A stretch of 32,152 bases of DNA from Clostridia bacterium (GTDB taxonomy: Bacteria > Bacillota > Clostridia > Oscillospirales > Feifaniaceae): assembly GCA_017427525.1 (NCBI GenBank), contig JAFRSP010000047.1, positions 1 to 32,152 of the forward strand, written 5' to 3'. The notes beneath the pieces are model-generated. The model was not told the origin of the DNA and did no database searches. It was given only the letters and a program-made list of their open reading frames with translations. Below are positions 16,238 to 26,600 of the stretch, piece after piece. Position 1 is the stretch's first letter. Each line of letters starts with the position of its first letter. A program made the translations under genes and the position numbers.

Positions 16238-18637
16238 TTATTTTGCAACAAGATTGACCAGTTTATCGGGAATCACGATCTCCTTGACGACCGTTTTTCC
16301 TTCCAGATAGGAGGAAACCCTCTCCCTTGCCTTGGCCAGCACGGAATCTTTGTCTTCTCCTCTGGCGATGACGATAGTACCGCGCAGCTTGCCTGAAACC
16401 TGAACCGGGATCTCCAGACTATTTTCGATGGTCTTGGCCTCGTCGTAGGTCGGCCAGGTCTGTTCGGTCACCATGCCTCCGAATCCGCACTGCTCCCAGA
16501 GCTCTTCGGTGAGATGGGGAGCCATGGGGTTGAGCAGGATGAGATAGGTGCGAAGCTCCGCCTCGGTGATGGACTTCTTCTGCTCGATCTCATTCAGATA
16601 GGTCATGATGGCGGCAATGGCCGTGTTGCCCTTGAGGTGGGCGATATCATAGGTGACCTTCTTGATCAGGGCATGGGTTTTGGTCTCCATATCGGGAGAG
16701 TATCCCTCACCCTTCTTCATGATGGCGGGCAGATCGGCCGTGCGCTCCAGGAAGCGTTTACAGCCCTTGATTCCTGTGGCAGACCAGGGGGCCGATTTCT
16801 CAAAGTCGCCGATGAACATCTCATACAGGCGCATGGTATCGGCACCGTATTCCGCAATGATATCGTCCGGATTGACCACGTTTCCGCGCGATTTGCTCAT
16901 CTTCTCGCCGTTCTCGCCCAGAATCATGCCGTGCGAAGTGCGCTTCTGATAGGGCTCCTTGGTCGGCACCACGCCGCAGTCATAGAGGAATTTGTGCCAG
17001 AACCGGGAATACAGCAGATGCAGGGTGGTGTGCTCCATCCCGCCGTTGTACCAGTCGACCGGCAGCCAGTATTTGAGCGCCTCTTCGGCCGCAAGCTCCG
17101 TATCGTTGTGAGGATCGATGTAGCGCAGGAAATACCAGCTCGATCCGGCCCAGTTGGGCATGGTGTCGGTCTCGCGCTTGGCGGGGCCTCCGCAATGCGG
17201 GCAGGTCGTGTTGACGAATTCGGGAATGTTGGCCAGCGGGGAATCGCCGTCGTCGGTGGGCTCGTAGCTCTCCACATCGGGCAGCAGCACGGGGAGCTGG
17301 TCGTAGGGCACAGGCACCCAGCCGCACTTCTCGCAGTAGACCAGCGGGATGGGTTCGCCCCAGTAACGCTGACGGGAGAAGATCCAATCTCTGAGCTTGT
17401 AGTTGACCTTGGGCTCGCCCTTGCCGTTCTCAGACAGCCACTTCTTGATGGCGACCTTGGCCTCTTCCACCGTCATCCCATCGAGGAAGCCGGAGTTGAC
17501 CATCACTCCGGTTTCACAGTCGGTAAAGGCCTCTTTTTCGATGTCGCCGCCCTTGACCACCTCAATGATCGGAAGATCAAAAACCTTTGCAAAATCATAG
17601 TCGCGCTCATCGTGAGCCGGAACAGCCATGATGGCGCCGGTGCCGTAGCTCATGAGAACATAGTCTGAAATATAGATCGGGATCTCGGTTCCGTTGACGG
17701 GGTTGATCGCGCGGACCCCTTCGATGCAGACGCCGGTTTTGTCTTTGACCAGCTCGGTACGCTCAAAATCGCTCTTGCGCGCAGCTTCCGCACGGTATTG
17801 CAGCAGCGCATCCATATTGGTGATATGGGGCGCCCATTTCTCGATCAAGGGATGCTCCGGTGCGATGACCATATAGGTGGCGCCAAACAGGGTGTCGGGA
17901 CGGGTGGTGTAGACCTCCAGAATATCGCCCACCGTGGTGGCAAAGCGAACGTCTGCTCCCTCGGAACGGCCGATCCAATTCTTCTGTTGGATCGTTACAC
18001 GGTCGATAAAGTCAAGATCGTCGAGATCATCGATCAGGCGCTGCGCGTACTTCGTGATGGCCAACATCCACTGGCTCTTGATCTTCTGCTCGGTCTGCGC
18101 GCCGCAGCGCTCGCAGACGCCGCCCGTGGACTCTTCATTGGCCAGCACGACTTTACAGGAGGGGCACCAGTTGACCGCCATTTCCTTCTTGTAGGCAAGT
18201 CCCTTCTCAAAGAATTTCAGGAAGATCCACTGGGTCCACTTGTAGTAGTTCGGGTCGGTGGTGTTGATTTCCCGAGACCAGTCGAAGGAAAGGCCGAGCG
18301 ACTGAAGCTGCGCCTTGAAGCGCGCGACGTTGCGCTCGGTGACAACAGCGGGTTTCATCTTATTGGCAATGGCATAGTTTTCGGTCGGCAGACCGAAGGC
18401 GTCCCATCCCATCGGATAGAGAACATTATATCCCTGCAGGCGCTTCTGACGGCAGATCGCGTCGAGCGCGGTGTAGGAGCGGGGATGTCCGACATGGAGT
18501 CCCTGTCCCGACGGATACGGGAATTCCACCAGACCGTAGAACTTGGGCTTCGAATAATCATTGGGGGCGTGGAAGCATCCCTTTTCTTCCCAGATATCCT
18601 GCCATTTCTTTTCGATCGCTGCAAAATCATATTTCAT
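16238..18637 (-). CDS. leuS: Leucyl-tRNA synthetase
   Basis: LeuS charges tRNA-Leu, a class I enzyme with post-transfer editing. The 799-residue protein has the HIGH-type motif HVGH (residues 48-51) after FPYPSGQG. A Cys-rich zinc site [18 protein letters not shown] begins near residue 157, followed by the CP1 editing insertion ([24 protein letters not shown] and the [19 protein letters not shown] loop). A second Cys4-like cluster (YCEKCGW...CPHCGGP) and KMSKS (about 579-583) complete the set. ATG at 18637 follows AGAGGAAG. It is the last gene of the smc-to-leuS operon, 38 bases after rsfS. No T-box leader is visible in that short gap. Confidence 0.98.
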   Translation of the reverse strand: MKYDFAAIEKKWQDIWEEKGCFHAPNDYSKPKFYGLVEFPYPSGQGLHVGHPRSYTALDAICRQKRLQGYNVLYPMGWDAFGLPTENYAIANKMKPAVVTERNVARFKAQLQSLGLSFDWSREINTTDPNYYKWTQWIFLKFFEKGLAYKKEMAVNWCPSCKVVLANEESTGGVCERCGAQTEQKIKSQWMLAITKYAQRLIDDLDDLDFIDRVTIQQKNWIGRSEGADVRFATTVGDILEVYTTRPDTLFGATYMVIAPEHPLIEKWAPHITNMDALLQYRAEAARKSDFERTELVKDKTGVCIEGVRAINPVNGTEIPIYISDYVLMSYGTGAIMAVPAHDERDYDFAKVFDLPIIEVVKGGDIEKEAFTDCETGVMVNSGFLDGMTVEEAKVAIKKWLSENGKGEPKVNYKLRDWIFSRQRYWGEPIPLVYCEKCGWVPVPYDQLPVLLPDVESYEPTDDGDSPLANIPEFVNTTCPHCGGPAKRETDTMPNWAGSSWYFLRYIDPHNDTELAAEEALKYWLPVDWYNGGMEHTTLHLLYSRFWHKFLYDCGVVPTKEPYQKRTSHGMILGENGEKMSKSRGNVVNPDDIIAEYGADTMRLYEMFIGDFEKSAPWSATGIKGCKRFLERTADLPAIMKKGEGYSPDMETKTHALIKKVTYDIAHLKGNTAIAAIMTYLNEIEQKKSITEAELRTYLILLNPMAPHLTEELWEQCGFGGMVTEQTWPTYDEAKTIENSLEIPVQVSGKLRGTIVIARGEDKDSVLAKARERVSSYLEGKTVVKEIVIPDKLVNLVAK

Positions 18638-18675
18638 GTTTGATTCTTCCTCTCAAAAGCCCTTACGAGCTGTTT

Positions 18676-19044
18676 TTATACCTGGATCGACTGCTCTCCC
18701 GGCAGTTCAAGACGTTTTGCATCGGCCCATAGGTGTTCTAGTCGGTAAAATTCGCGGGAATCTTTATAGAACACGTGGACAATGACCGAGGAATAATCGA
18801 GTAGCACCCAACTGGTCGAGCGGTGTCCCTCGATGTGGTGAGGCTCGATTCCCAGCTCGGATAGTCGAAATTCCACCTCCTCAGCCAACGACCTGACCTG
18901 TGTGCTGCTGGTTCCGGTGCAGATCACAAAATAATCTGCCAGCACCGTGAGATCGGTGATTTCGAGGACTTCAACGTCGTGTGCCTTTTTCTCACTGAGA
19001 AAATGTGCGGCTTGCAGGGCAAGCTCACGGGGTGTCAATTCCAT
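18676..19044 (-). CDS. rsfS: Ribosomal silencing factor RsfS
   Basis: RsfS (Iojap/YqeL family) binds uL14 on the 50S subunit and blocks joining with the 30S when nutrients are short. The 122-residue product has the family core DVEVLEITDLTVLADYFVICTGTSSTQVRSLAEEVE, then HHIEGHRSTSWVLLDYSSVIVHVFYKDSREFYRLEHLW, the most conserved stretch. Length is typical. GGAGG precedes the ATG at 19044. Its place between lcp and leuS, downstream of nadD-yqeK, is the conserved Firmicutes arrangement. Confidence 0.96.
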   Translation of the reverse strand: MELTPRELALQAAHFLSEKKAHDVEVLEITDLTVLADYFVICTGTSSTQVRSLAEEVEFRLSELGIEPHHIEGHRSTSWVLLDYSSVIVHVFYKDSREFYRLEHLWADAKRLELPGEQSIQV

Positions 19045-19077
19045 GGAAGAACCTCCTTTACTACCGCTCGGCTGCCG

Positions 19078-20529
19078 TCAAAAGCCCTCGGGCAACCGAT
19101 CGGGCGGGGAACTTTCAGAATTTGGATTGGGATTGGACTCGGACTCCGGCTCGGGTTCCGGCTCCAACTCGGGTTCCGGCTCCAACTCGGGCTCCGGCTC
19201 CGGCTCGGGTTCCAACCCGGGCTCGGGTTCCGGTTCCGGCTCTTCAGGAGGCTTCTGCTCAGGGGCAGTCTGCCCCGTTCCTTCGGGAGGAGTCGGTTCC
19301 GGCTTTCCCTGGGCGGGAAGCTCTTCACTCTCACCCGCTGCAGGAAGCGGTGCAGCCGGTTCGGTCTTTTCCTTCTCCTCAGTTTGCTCGGGCTGCACCG
19401 CAGAACCTCCCCCCGCGGTCTGGCTTGCCAGATACTCCTTCCAGTTCCACTTAGGATTGAGATAGAACTTGGGGTGATTCTCATCGATTTCCACAAAGGT
19501 TTTCCCGTCGAGCTCCCACTCCGCGTTCTCCTTGCGGCCCAGCTCCATCAGAGTCTCCCCTGTGATGAGCTCCTGATAGGGACTGAAATAGTTGTTGATG
19601 ATATACATGGCCTCATCGTGGTAGGCGGTCAGCCCGCTCTCTCCTTTGTAAAACCATGCTTCGCCCGGCAGGGTAAAGATCCGGATATCCTCCAGCGACA
19701 GCTTGAGCGCCTCGCCGGCAAGATCCAGCATATCGTTGACCGTGAAATCGGTCTTCATATTCTTGAACACCGCCGTGAGGATGCCGGGCACCTCGGCGAT
19801 ATTCTTCTTGCTGAGCGCCGTTTTGGCAAGCGCAGTCAAAAACATCTGCTGCGCCTTCATTCGGCCGATATCCATATCCGAGTATCCATAGCGGAAACGG
19901 ACAAAGCCCTCGGCCTGCGCTCCGGTCAGGGTCTGCATTCCCTTTTTGAGGTGGATCGACAGGCCCTGTGCGGGGTCTTCATAATCCATATTGAAAGGCA
20001 CGTCGAGCGTAACTCCGCCCAGCTTGTCGACCACGGTTTTGAAGCAGCTGAGATTGACGACCACATAGTGCTCGATCGGGATCCCGAAGGTCTCGCTCAG
20101 CACGCTCTTCATCAGGCTGCCCTTTCCGTATGCATACAGGGCGTTGGCCTTGCGGCTGGCATACCCCGTGTCCACAAAAAGGTCGCGCGGGATCTGCAGC
20201 AGATTCAGCTGCTTTTCGGATGGGCAGAAATAGACCAGCAGCATCGCATCGGTGCGATACCCTTCCTTGTCGGTCCCGCCGACCAGAAAAATATGCGCAT
20301 CCTTCTTTGTCTCGGGCTCGTTCTCCTGCTTCTCTTTCGCGGTGCCCTCATAGCGGATATAGTGAATCCCCTCTCCCCAATCCTCCTGTTCCGGATCGAC
20401 ATAGGTATCGGCGGCAACCGAATAGAAATACATGCCCGTTGTCACCGCGGCGGCGGCGAGAACCAGCAATAACGCAGCGAACATTGCGATGGCCGAGCGC
20501 CGTTTCACACCCGAATCCTTAGACGGCAT
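19078..20529 (-). CDS. LytR-CpsA-Psr (LCP) family protein with Glu-Pro-rich tail
   Basis: LCP enzymes transfer undecaprenyl-linked glycopolymers to peptidoglycan outside the membrane. The 483-residue protein has a short basic N-terminus, one TM anchor (about 12-38) and an LCP core (about 77-300). The pyrophosphate-binding residues are present: Asp94 in YRTDAML, Arg115-Asp116 in IPRD, Arg127 in SRKAN, and the Arg pair in FVRFRYGYSDMDIGRMKAQQ. From about residue 375 the protein becomes low-complexity, rich in Glu and Pro, with EPEP repeats at about 429-470. That is an unusually long wall-spanning type of tail. The ATG at 20529 overlaps the end of nadD-yqeK by 11 bases. Confidence 0.93.
   Translation of the reverse strand: MPSKDSGVKRRSAIAMFAALLLVLAAAAVTTGMYFYSVAADTYVDPEQEDWGEGIHYIRYEGTAKEKQENEPETKKDAHIFLVGGTDKEGYRTDAMLLVYFCPSEKQLNLLQIPRDLFVDTGYASRKANALYAYGKGSLMKSVLSETFGIPIEHYVVVNLSCFKTVVDKLGGVTLDVPFNMDYEDPAQGLSIHLKKGMQTLTGAQAEGFVRFRYGYSDMDIGRMKAQQMFLTALAKTALSKKNIAEVPGILTAVFKNMKTDFTVNDMLDLAGEALKLSLEDIRIFTLPGEAWFYKGESGLTAYHDEAMYIINNYFSPYQELITGETLMELGRKENAEWELDGKTFVEIDENHPKFYLNPKWNWKEYLASQTAGGGSAVQPEQTEEKEKTEPAAPLPAAGESEELPAQGKPEPTPPEGTGQTAPEQKPPEEPEPEPEPGLEPEPEPEPELEPEPELEPEPEPESESNPNPNSESSPPDRLPEGF
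19120..19245 (-). repeat. Degenerate hexamer repeats encoding the Glu-Pro tail of the LCP protein
   Basis: The plus strand shows repeated units of the form GGCTCCGGCTCGGGTTCC and GGCTCCAACTCG in varied order. They read on the minus strand as (Glu/Leu)-Pro repeats. All units keep the reading frame. Such a tract is prone to slippage, so tail length may vary between strains. Confidence 0.85.
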
Positions 20530-21751
20530 GGCAGTTCTCCTTTATGCTTTGCATCAGAATGCTGTTGCGGGCCGCGAGCGTATCGGGGTGAATCAGGCTC
20601 CCGAGCTCAACGAGTTCTCCAATCGTTGCATCCAGTGCCGTAAGCAATGCCTCTTCAAGCCGATCATCCACCAGTCGGCGGACCTGCTCCACTCCTTCGA
20701 AGGCGCGCAGCGGCTCCACATAGTCCGCCAAATAGAGCAGCGCTTCAAAAAGCGTCATATTCGCGCGTGCGGTGGTGTGATAGCGGATGGCGCCAAGCGC
20801 CTCCTCATCCTTCAGGCCAAAACGCACTCTTGCATAGGCGGCACCGGTGATAGCATGCAGCAGCTTGGGACTGTATCGTTCAAGATCACTAATGATTATA
20901 CCAAATTCTTCACAGAGCCGCAACTGGTTTTCAAAGGTTTCGTCCTTGGTGCAGTCATGCACGAGCCCTGCGATCCTCGCCCGCGCGACATCGAGCCCAT
21001 AGCGCTGCGCCAGACGCTCCATCTCTTCCATCACGGCGATGGAGTGGTGGAGCCGCTTCTCCGAAAGCCGCTTGGACAGCAGCGTGATGAGCTCCGCCTC
21101 CCGCTCAGTCCTGCCGCGTGAAACGTCGAACCGAACGCCGTAAAGTCCCTTTGCAAGAACTTCACGCAACACCTTGGCGGGAACCGTGCGGGGCAGCGGC
21201 CCCTTTCGAATCTGCTCCCGCAGCTCGGTGGAAGAGACGTCCTGCATCGGAAAACCCGCGACGATGATCCTGGCCCGGTAGGCGCTCTGCAGATGCTCCA
21301 CCAGAGAGGAAAGCTCTTCATCCCGCTGCTCTCCCTCGAGCTGAGGACGCGGGAAGACCACGATGGGCGTTTCTCTGAGCAGATCCTCTCCACGGTACCA
21401 CTGCGGAGTGGTCTCAAGCATATCTTGCCCCATCAGAAGGGATATTTCCCCCTCGCCCTGCTGCTCGTGCAGCAGACGCAGCGTTTCATAGGTGTAGCTC
21501 TTTCCCTTCCGGCGCAGCTCGAAATCACTGACCTCGACGCCCGGGATCCCCTCGAAAGCAAGCCGGGTCAGCTCCAGCCGCACCTGCGCCGACACCTTTT
21601 CCGCCACGTCCTTATGAGGCGGATCGGCGGCTGGAAACACCAGCACCCGATCAAAATGGAGCTGCTCGAGCGCAAACTTCACCATATCGACATGCACGTT
21701 GTGCGGCGGATTGAAGGTGCCGCCCAAAAGTGCGGTTTTGCAAGTACTCAT
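20519..21751 (-). CDS. nadD-yqeK: Fused NadD nicotinate-nucleotide adenylyltransferase and YqeK HD phosphohydrolase
   Basis: A 410-residue two-domain protein. Residues 1-205 are NadD (nicotinate mononucleotide + ATP to deamido-NAD): LGGTFNPPHNVHVDM at residues 9-23 with the nucleotidyltransferase TFNPPHNVH signature, PAADPPHK, and DVSSTELR at 171-178. Residues from about 220 to the end are YqeK, an HD-domain enzyme shown in other Firmicutes to split Ap4A symmetrically. It has HHSIAVMEEM (His235/236), the HD pair His265-Asp266 in LVHDCTKD, and Asp343 in LYLADYVEP. There is no stop codon or frameshift between the halves, so it is a true fusion of two genes often adjacent. The ATG at 21751 forms an ATGA overlap with yhbY; the frame's extension to 21829 is rejected. 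Confidence 0.94.
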   Translation of the reverse strand: MSTCKTALLGGTFNPPHNVHVDMVKFALEQLHFDRVLVFPAADPPHKDVAEKVSAQVRLELTRLAFEGIPGVEVSDFELRRKGKSYTYETLRLLHEQQGEGEISLLMGQDMLETTPQWYRGEDLLRETPIVVFPRPQLEGEQRDEELSSLVEHLQSAYRARIIVAGFPMQDVSSTELREQIRKGPLPRTVPAKVLREVLAKGLYGVRFDVSRGRTEREAELITLLSKRLSEKRLHHSIAVMEEMERLAQRYGLDVARARIAGLVHDCTKDETFENQLRLCEEFGIIISDLERYSPKLLHAITGAAYARVRFGLKDEEALGAIRYHTTARANMTLFEALLYLADYVEPLRAFEGVEQVRRLVDDRLEEALLTALDATIGELVELGSLIHPDTLAARNSILMQSIKENCHAV

Positions 21752-22032
21752 AGCTTGATCTTCTTCTCCTTTGACGGACGGTAGAGGATGAATCGGGAAC
21801 CGATCACCTGCACCACTTCCGCGCGGCATCGCCCTGCAAGCTCGGCAGCCGCCTCCCTCGGATCCAAAAGGGCGCTTTCAAGCACCCGCAGTTTGATCAG
21901 CTCCCGCGCCTCCAACGCGGCGTCGACCTGTGCATAAAACGAGTCCCCGAGCCCGTCTTTTCCCACCTGAAAGATGGTATCGATGGTATTTGCCATTCCA
22001 CGCAGTGCGGCGCGCTGCTTACTCGTCAGCAT
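21748..22032 (-). CDS. yhbY: YhbY-family RNA-binding protein (CRM domain)
   Basis: A 94-residue single CRM-domain protein thought to bind pre-50S ribosomal particles during assembly. It begins MLTSKQRAALRGMANTIDTIFQVGKDG, with a GxxG-like loop and KLRVLESALLDPREAAAELA, ending QVIGSRFILYRPSKEKK, all matching the family. ATG at 22032 overlaps the end of rdgB by 14 bases; its AGAGGAG is about 14 bases away, so translation may rely on coupling. A TTG at 22053 would be an alternative, but the family begins MLT. Its stop overlaps the next start as ATGA. Confidence 0.93.
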   Translation of the reverse strand: MLTSKQRAALRGMANTIDTIFQVGKDGLGDSFYAQVDAALEARELIKLRVLESALLDPREAAAELAGRCRAEVVQVIGSRFILYRPSKEKKIKL

Positions 22033-22648
22033 TGTCTTCTCGGCTCCTCTCAAGCTGTTCCACCAGCAATCGCATGGCGACCGCCCTGTGGCTGACGCGG
22101 TTCTTGCTCTCTTCGCTCATATCGGCAAAGGTGCACCCCTCCGGCGCATAGAAGAAAACGGGATCATATCCGAACCCTCCTTCTCCCGACGGCTCAAGCG
22201 CAATCATGCCGTAGCATTCTCCCGTGACGACAAAACCGCCGCCGTCCGGAAGAGCAAGGGCGATGGCCGAAGTGAAGTGCGCTCCGCGGTTTTCGAGCTC
22301 CACCTCTTTCATGCGGGAAAGGAGCAGCTCTACCCGCTGACCGTCGCTCAGCCCCGGGCCGCCGAACCGAGCGGAATAGACACCTGGCGCTCCGTCCAGC
22401 GCATCGACGCAGAGCCCCGAGTCGTCGGCCACCGCGGCGATCCCGGACGCTCTGCAATAGGCAAGCGCCTTGATCACGGCATTTTGCTCAAAGGTTTCGC
22501 CGGTCTCTTCCACATGCAGTCCTTGAATGCCGCAATCCTCCGGAGAGAGCACCTTCACTCCCAGCGGTTCCAGCATGACCGCGAGTTCCCTCATCTTTCC
22601 CTTGTTTCCGGTGGCCATGACCACCTCGGAGAATTCCCACCTGTTCAT
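22019..22648 (-). CDS. rdgB: XTP/dITP diphosphatase (non-canonical purine NTP pyrophosphatase)
   Basis: RdgB (Ham1 family) removes dITP, XTP and similar mutagenic nucleotides by hydrolysis to monophosphate. The 209-residue protein shows ATGNKGKMRE near residue 12, AVADDSGLCVDAL (DDSGL at 75-79, metal binding), GVYSARFGG, GFGYDPVF and SHRAVAM near the C-terminus. This is the complete family signature set. The ATG at 22648 shares an ATGA overlap with the ftsY stop codon, so expression is coupled to ftsY. Confidence 0.96.
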   Translation of the reverse strand: MNRWEFSEVVMATGNKGKMRELAVMLEPLGVKVLSPEDCGIQGLHVEETGETFEQNAVIKALAYCRASGIAAVADDSGLCVDALDGAPGVYSARFGGPGLSDGQRVELLLSRMKEVELENRGAHFTSAIALALPDGGGFVVTGECYGMIALEPSGEGGFGYDPVFFYAPEGCTFADMSEESKNRVSHRAVAMRLLVEQLERSREDNADE

Positions 22649-23556
22649 CCCACAATCGCCTCCGCAAAGGCCGCGGCATCAAAGGGCTGGAGATCGTCTA
22701 CGCCCTCTCCCACTCCGACGAATCGTACAGGAAGTCCGAGTTCCCGATGGATGGCCACCACGATTCCGCCCTTGGCCGTTCCGTCGAGCTTGGTCAGCAC
22801 CAGACCGGTGACCGGCGCGGCGTCTAAAAACTCTCTCGCCTGGGAAAGCCCGTTCTGTCCTGTCGTGGCGTCGATCACCAGCAAAACCTCTCGATTGCAG
22901 TTCGGAAGCTCCCGCTCGATGACGCGGAAAATCTTATTGAGCTCGTTCATGAGGTTTTTCTTGTTGTGCAGCCGCCCCGCCGTGTCGCAGATGATAACGT
23001 CGGCCCCACGGCTCTTTCCTGCGGCGATCGAATCAAAAACCACAGCCGCCGGGTCGCTTCCCTCTTGGTGGCGCACAAGGTCGGCCCCTGTGCGGTCGGC
23101 CCAGATCTTGAGCTGATCGGCGGCCGCAGCCCTGAAGGTATCGGCTGCGCCGAGCAGCACCTTTTTCCCCTGCGCTGCGAAGTAAGCCGAGAGCTTGCCG
23201 ATCGTGGTCGTCTTTCCGACCCCGTTGACTCCGACCACCAGCAAAACAGAGGGTTTGGTGGAAAGGCGCATCGGCTCCTCCTCCCCTGTCTCGATCTGTT
23301 CTTTCATGATTTCAGCCAGCATCCCGCGGATCTCCGCGGGGTCGGTTACCCGCGCCAGCTTGACGCGCTCCCGCAGCTGCCCGAGAACCTCCTCCGAGGC
23401 ATCGAGCCCGATATCTGCCAGGAGCAGCACCTCTTCCAGCCCTTCAAACAGATCTTCATCGATCTTGGTGAAGGTCGCCAGCACATTGTCGACCGCTTTG
23501 CCAAGCGAATCCCTTGTTTTTCCGAGCCCCTGCTTCAGCTTTTCAAACAGCCCCAT
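22645..23556 (-). CDS. ftsY: Signal recognition particle receptor FtsY
   Basis: FtsY is the membrane-associated SRP receptor GTPase that accepts ribosome-nascent-chain-SRP complexes. The 303-residue protein is an NG-domain form without the long acidic A region. The N domain occupies about 1-95. The G domain has GVNGVGKTTT (109-118), DTFRAAAADQLKIWADR, DTAGRLHNK, TKLDGTAKGG and the GVGEGVDDLQPFD closing motif. The ATG at 23556 follows AAAGGAA; an open extension to 23619 lacks homology. It sits 98 bases after smc. The SRP partner ffh is not in the window. Confidence 0.97.
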   Translation of the reverse strand: MGLFEKLKQGLGKTRDSLGKAVDNVLATFTKIDEDLFEGLEEVLLLADIGLDASEEVLGQLRERVKLARVTDPAEIRGMLAEIMKEQIETGEEEPMRLSTKPSVLLVVGVNGVGKTTTIGKLSAYFAAQGKKVLLGAADTFRAAAADQLKIWADRTGADLVRHQEGSDPAAVVFDSIAAGKSRGADVIICDTAGRLHNKKNLMNELNKIFRVIERELPNCNREVLLVIDATTGQNGLSQAREFLDAAPVTGLVLTKLDGTAKGGIVVAIHRELGLPVRFVGVGEGVDDLQPFDAAAFAEAIVG

Positions 23557-23654
23557 GGTTCGATTCCTTTCCGTTTTCTTTGACACACATCCTGCTGTGC
23601 CACGCAGCGCTCGCCTCACGGCACAGCCATCCGGCTTTTTCCTGCGCGTTTTGA

Positions 23655-26600
23655 TCAGGTCGCGCGCAGATGGATCCGCCGCTCCACATCGTTGACGTCG
23701 ATCCGCAAGATCTTGGAAACGCCCTGCTCCTGCATGGTGATCCCATACAACACGTCTGCCATCTCCATGACGCCGCGGCGATGTGTGACAAGAATCAGCT
23801 GGGTCTTTTCCGTGAAGCGCTTGTAGTAGTTTGCAAGGCGCACCACGTTGACCTCGTCGAGCGCCGTGTCGATCTCGTCAAGAATGACAAAGGGCGACGG
23901 ATGCACGCGGAGGATCGCAAAATAAAGGGCGATAGCGGTCAGAGCCTGCTCCCCGCCCGAGAGCGCCGAGAGATTGTTGATGATCTTACCCGGCGGCTGA
24001 ACCCGCAGCTCGATATTCGACTCCAGCACATCGGAGGGATCCGAGAGGGAAAGACTTGCCGTGCCGCCTCCGAAGAGATCTGAAAAAATCTGCTTGAAGT
24101 GGCTCTCGATCACCCGGAACTGCTCTCTGAAGATGGTCTGCATCTCGGCGGTGAGCTGCGCGATCAGCTTCTCCAACTCTGCCTTGGAGACCTCCAGATC
24201 TCCGACCTGCGCCGTATAATAGTCGAATTGCTCTTTGACGGTTTTGTATTCCTCAATGGCGTCGACATTGACATGGCCGAGCGCCTTGATGGCATGCTTA
24301 AGCTCTGCGATCCGTTTTTGCGCCGCGGCCCGATCCGGCATGGGGGTGCGAAGCTCGAGCGCCATCGAGGCGGTAAGCTCGTATTCATCCCAGAGAGCGC
24401 CGATCAGGGCGTCGCGCTCGGCCTCCACCTGCGCCTTCTGCGCTTCGCAGCGCATCTGCTCTTTCACCAGTCCCTCCCGCTGTTCGGCAAGGGCGCGCTC
24501 CTGCGTGCGCAGGGAAACCTGTGTGCGCTCGGCAGCATCCCGCTCTTCGGAAAGCCGCGCCATCTGCTCAAGCCTTTGGGCAGCCTGCCGCTCATAACCG
24601 AGCGCGCCTTCCCGCAGAGAGGCAAGCTCTTGATCGAGCCGTTCCCGATCCTGCACAAGCGCCTGCCGCTCGGTTTCCAGCCGGTCGCGGTCGAGCCCCT
24701 GCAGAGCGAGCAGCTCTGCCGTTTCCCGCCTCGACTCCTCCAGCGCGCTTGCATCCCGCTCGCAGGCGGTCAGCGCCAGGCGAAGCTCGGAAGAGCGGCG
24801 CATCAGCGCGTTGAGCGCCTCTGACTGCTCCTCATAACTCTGTTCAAGCTCGGAGAGAAGCTTTGCCTCCTCTTCCTGCCGGAGCTGGAGCTCACTTTGC
24901 TGACGTTTTACCTTTTCCAGAGACTCTAGGGCCTCGTTTTGTCCTTCTTGGGCGCGATCCCGCCTGAGGAAGAGCGCCTCGCGGCTGCGCAGCAACAGCT
25001 CAAGCGCCGCCTGTGCGCTGCTCAGCTCGCCGAGCAAACGGATCTGCTCTTCTCTTGCCGTCTGACGTTCGGCCTGTGCTCCCTGCGACTCGGCCAACAC
25101 CTTCGCCGCCTCCTGCTGCGCCGCCTTGACACGGACGGCTGCCGCCTCTTCCTCCGCCTGCTCGTCCGCCGCCTGCTTGGCCAGCGCCTCGATCTCGCCG
25201 CGCCTGGAAAGCATACCTGCTCCCCGCACGGCCGAACCGCCGGTGAGAGATCCCCCCACGTTGACCAGCTGCCCGTCCAGCGTGACGATGCGGAAGCGGT
25301 AGCGGTGCTGCTTTGCAAGGGCGATGGCATGGTCGATCTCGCGCACCACAAGCGTTCTCCCGAGCTGGGCGTCGATCAGCGGGCGATACCGCTCGTCACA
25401 GGAGACGAGCTCGGCCGCGCTGCCCACGATGCCTTCGCCCTCCCGCGGCGGGGTCTCGCCGTCGCGGCGCTGCACCGCCGAAAGGGGCAGGAAGGTCGCG
25501 CGCCCGGCATTTCTCGCCTTGAGCATCGCAATCGCAGCCTTCGCCTGCTGCTCGGTATCGACCACAAGATATTGCAAGGCTCCGCCCAGCGCCGTTTCAA
25601 TGGCAAGGGCGTAGCGTTTTTCCGTTTCAATCAGAGAGGAGACGGCGCCGTGAACGCCGGCCAGCCTGCCGAGCTGCTTCTCTTTGAGGATCAGCTTGAC
25701 GGCGCCCGAGAATCCCTCAAGATTCTGCTCGAGTTCCTTGAGCGCATGCAGGCGCTGCTCGGTCTGCATCCGCTTGCGGGTCAGATCCTCCAGGGCCTGG
25801 CGCTCCTCCTGAAGCCGCTGCATCCGCACGGCATGCTTTTTCTCGTAGCCGCCGACGGAATTTTCAGCGCGCTGCAGGATCTCTTCCTGCCGCTTTAACA
25901 GCGCTTCGGTCTCGGAAAGGCACTGCTGCGCGAGGGATATCTCTTTTTCCAGCGCCGCAAGTTCGGTCTCGACCTGGGTTTCCTCTTCTTTCTTTGCGGC
26001 GAGCGCGGTCTCACAGTTCGCCGCTTCCGCACGATTGCGGCCGAGCGCATCGAGCAGGTCGAACTGCTCCGTCCGCTTGCGCACGATGGTTTGCTCCGCC
26101 TCTTTGAGAGATCCGTCTTCGGCCTGCAAGAGCAGCTGCTCCATCTGCTGCCGAAGCGCGGAGCCCTGCTCCGTGAGCCGCTTCTGATCTTCGGCCATCT
26201 GCGCGTCGCGGGCCTGCAGCGCCAGAAGCCGCTCTTTCGACAGGGCCGCGCTTTCCACCAGCGACTCCTGCCGCTGACGGTTGTGTGCAAGCTCGTTTTC
26301 GGTCACGGCGGCCTCGCTTCTCGCCTGCGCCGCCTGCTGCTCGAGCTCTCTTTGACTGCGCAGCGCCTCATCCGTTTCCAAATTGATCTGGGAGACCCGC
26401 TCTGCAAGATGGTCGAGCTCCTGTTCGACGTCCTGCTGCCGCAGGGTCAGCTCTTCCAGCTGACTGGTTGCGATCAGATAATTGTCCTGCCAGCGCGAGA
26501 TCCGATCCTTGGTCTGATCCAGCTGCTCCAGCCAGACGTCGATCTCCAGCGCCTTTTTCTCTTCCCTGTAATCAAGATACTTTCTTGCCTTTTCAGACTG

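Noticed and set aside
16514-17668. 384-codon plus-strand frame opposite leuS
   Set aside because: Antisense to a complete LeuRS with all motifs; no independent support.
19120-19245. Regular repeats that at first look like a CRISPR array or minisatellite
   Set aside because: Units are short in-frame hexamer variants without unique spacers, and they encode the LCP tail.
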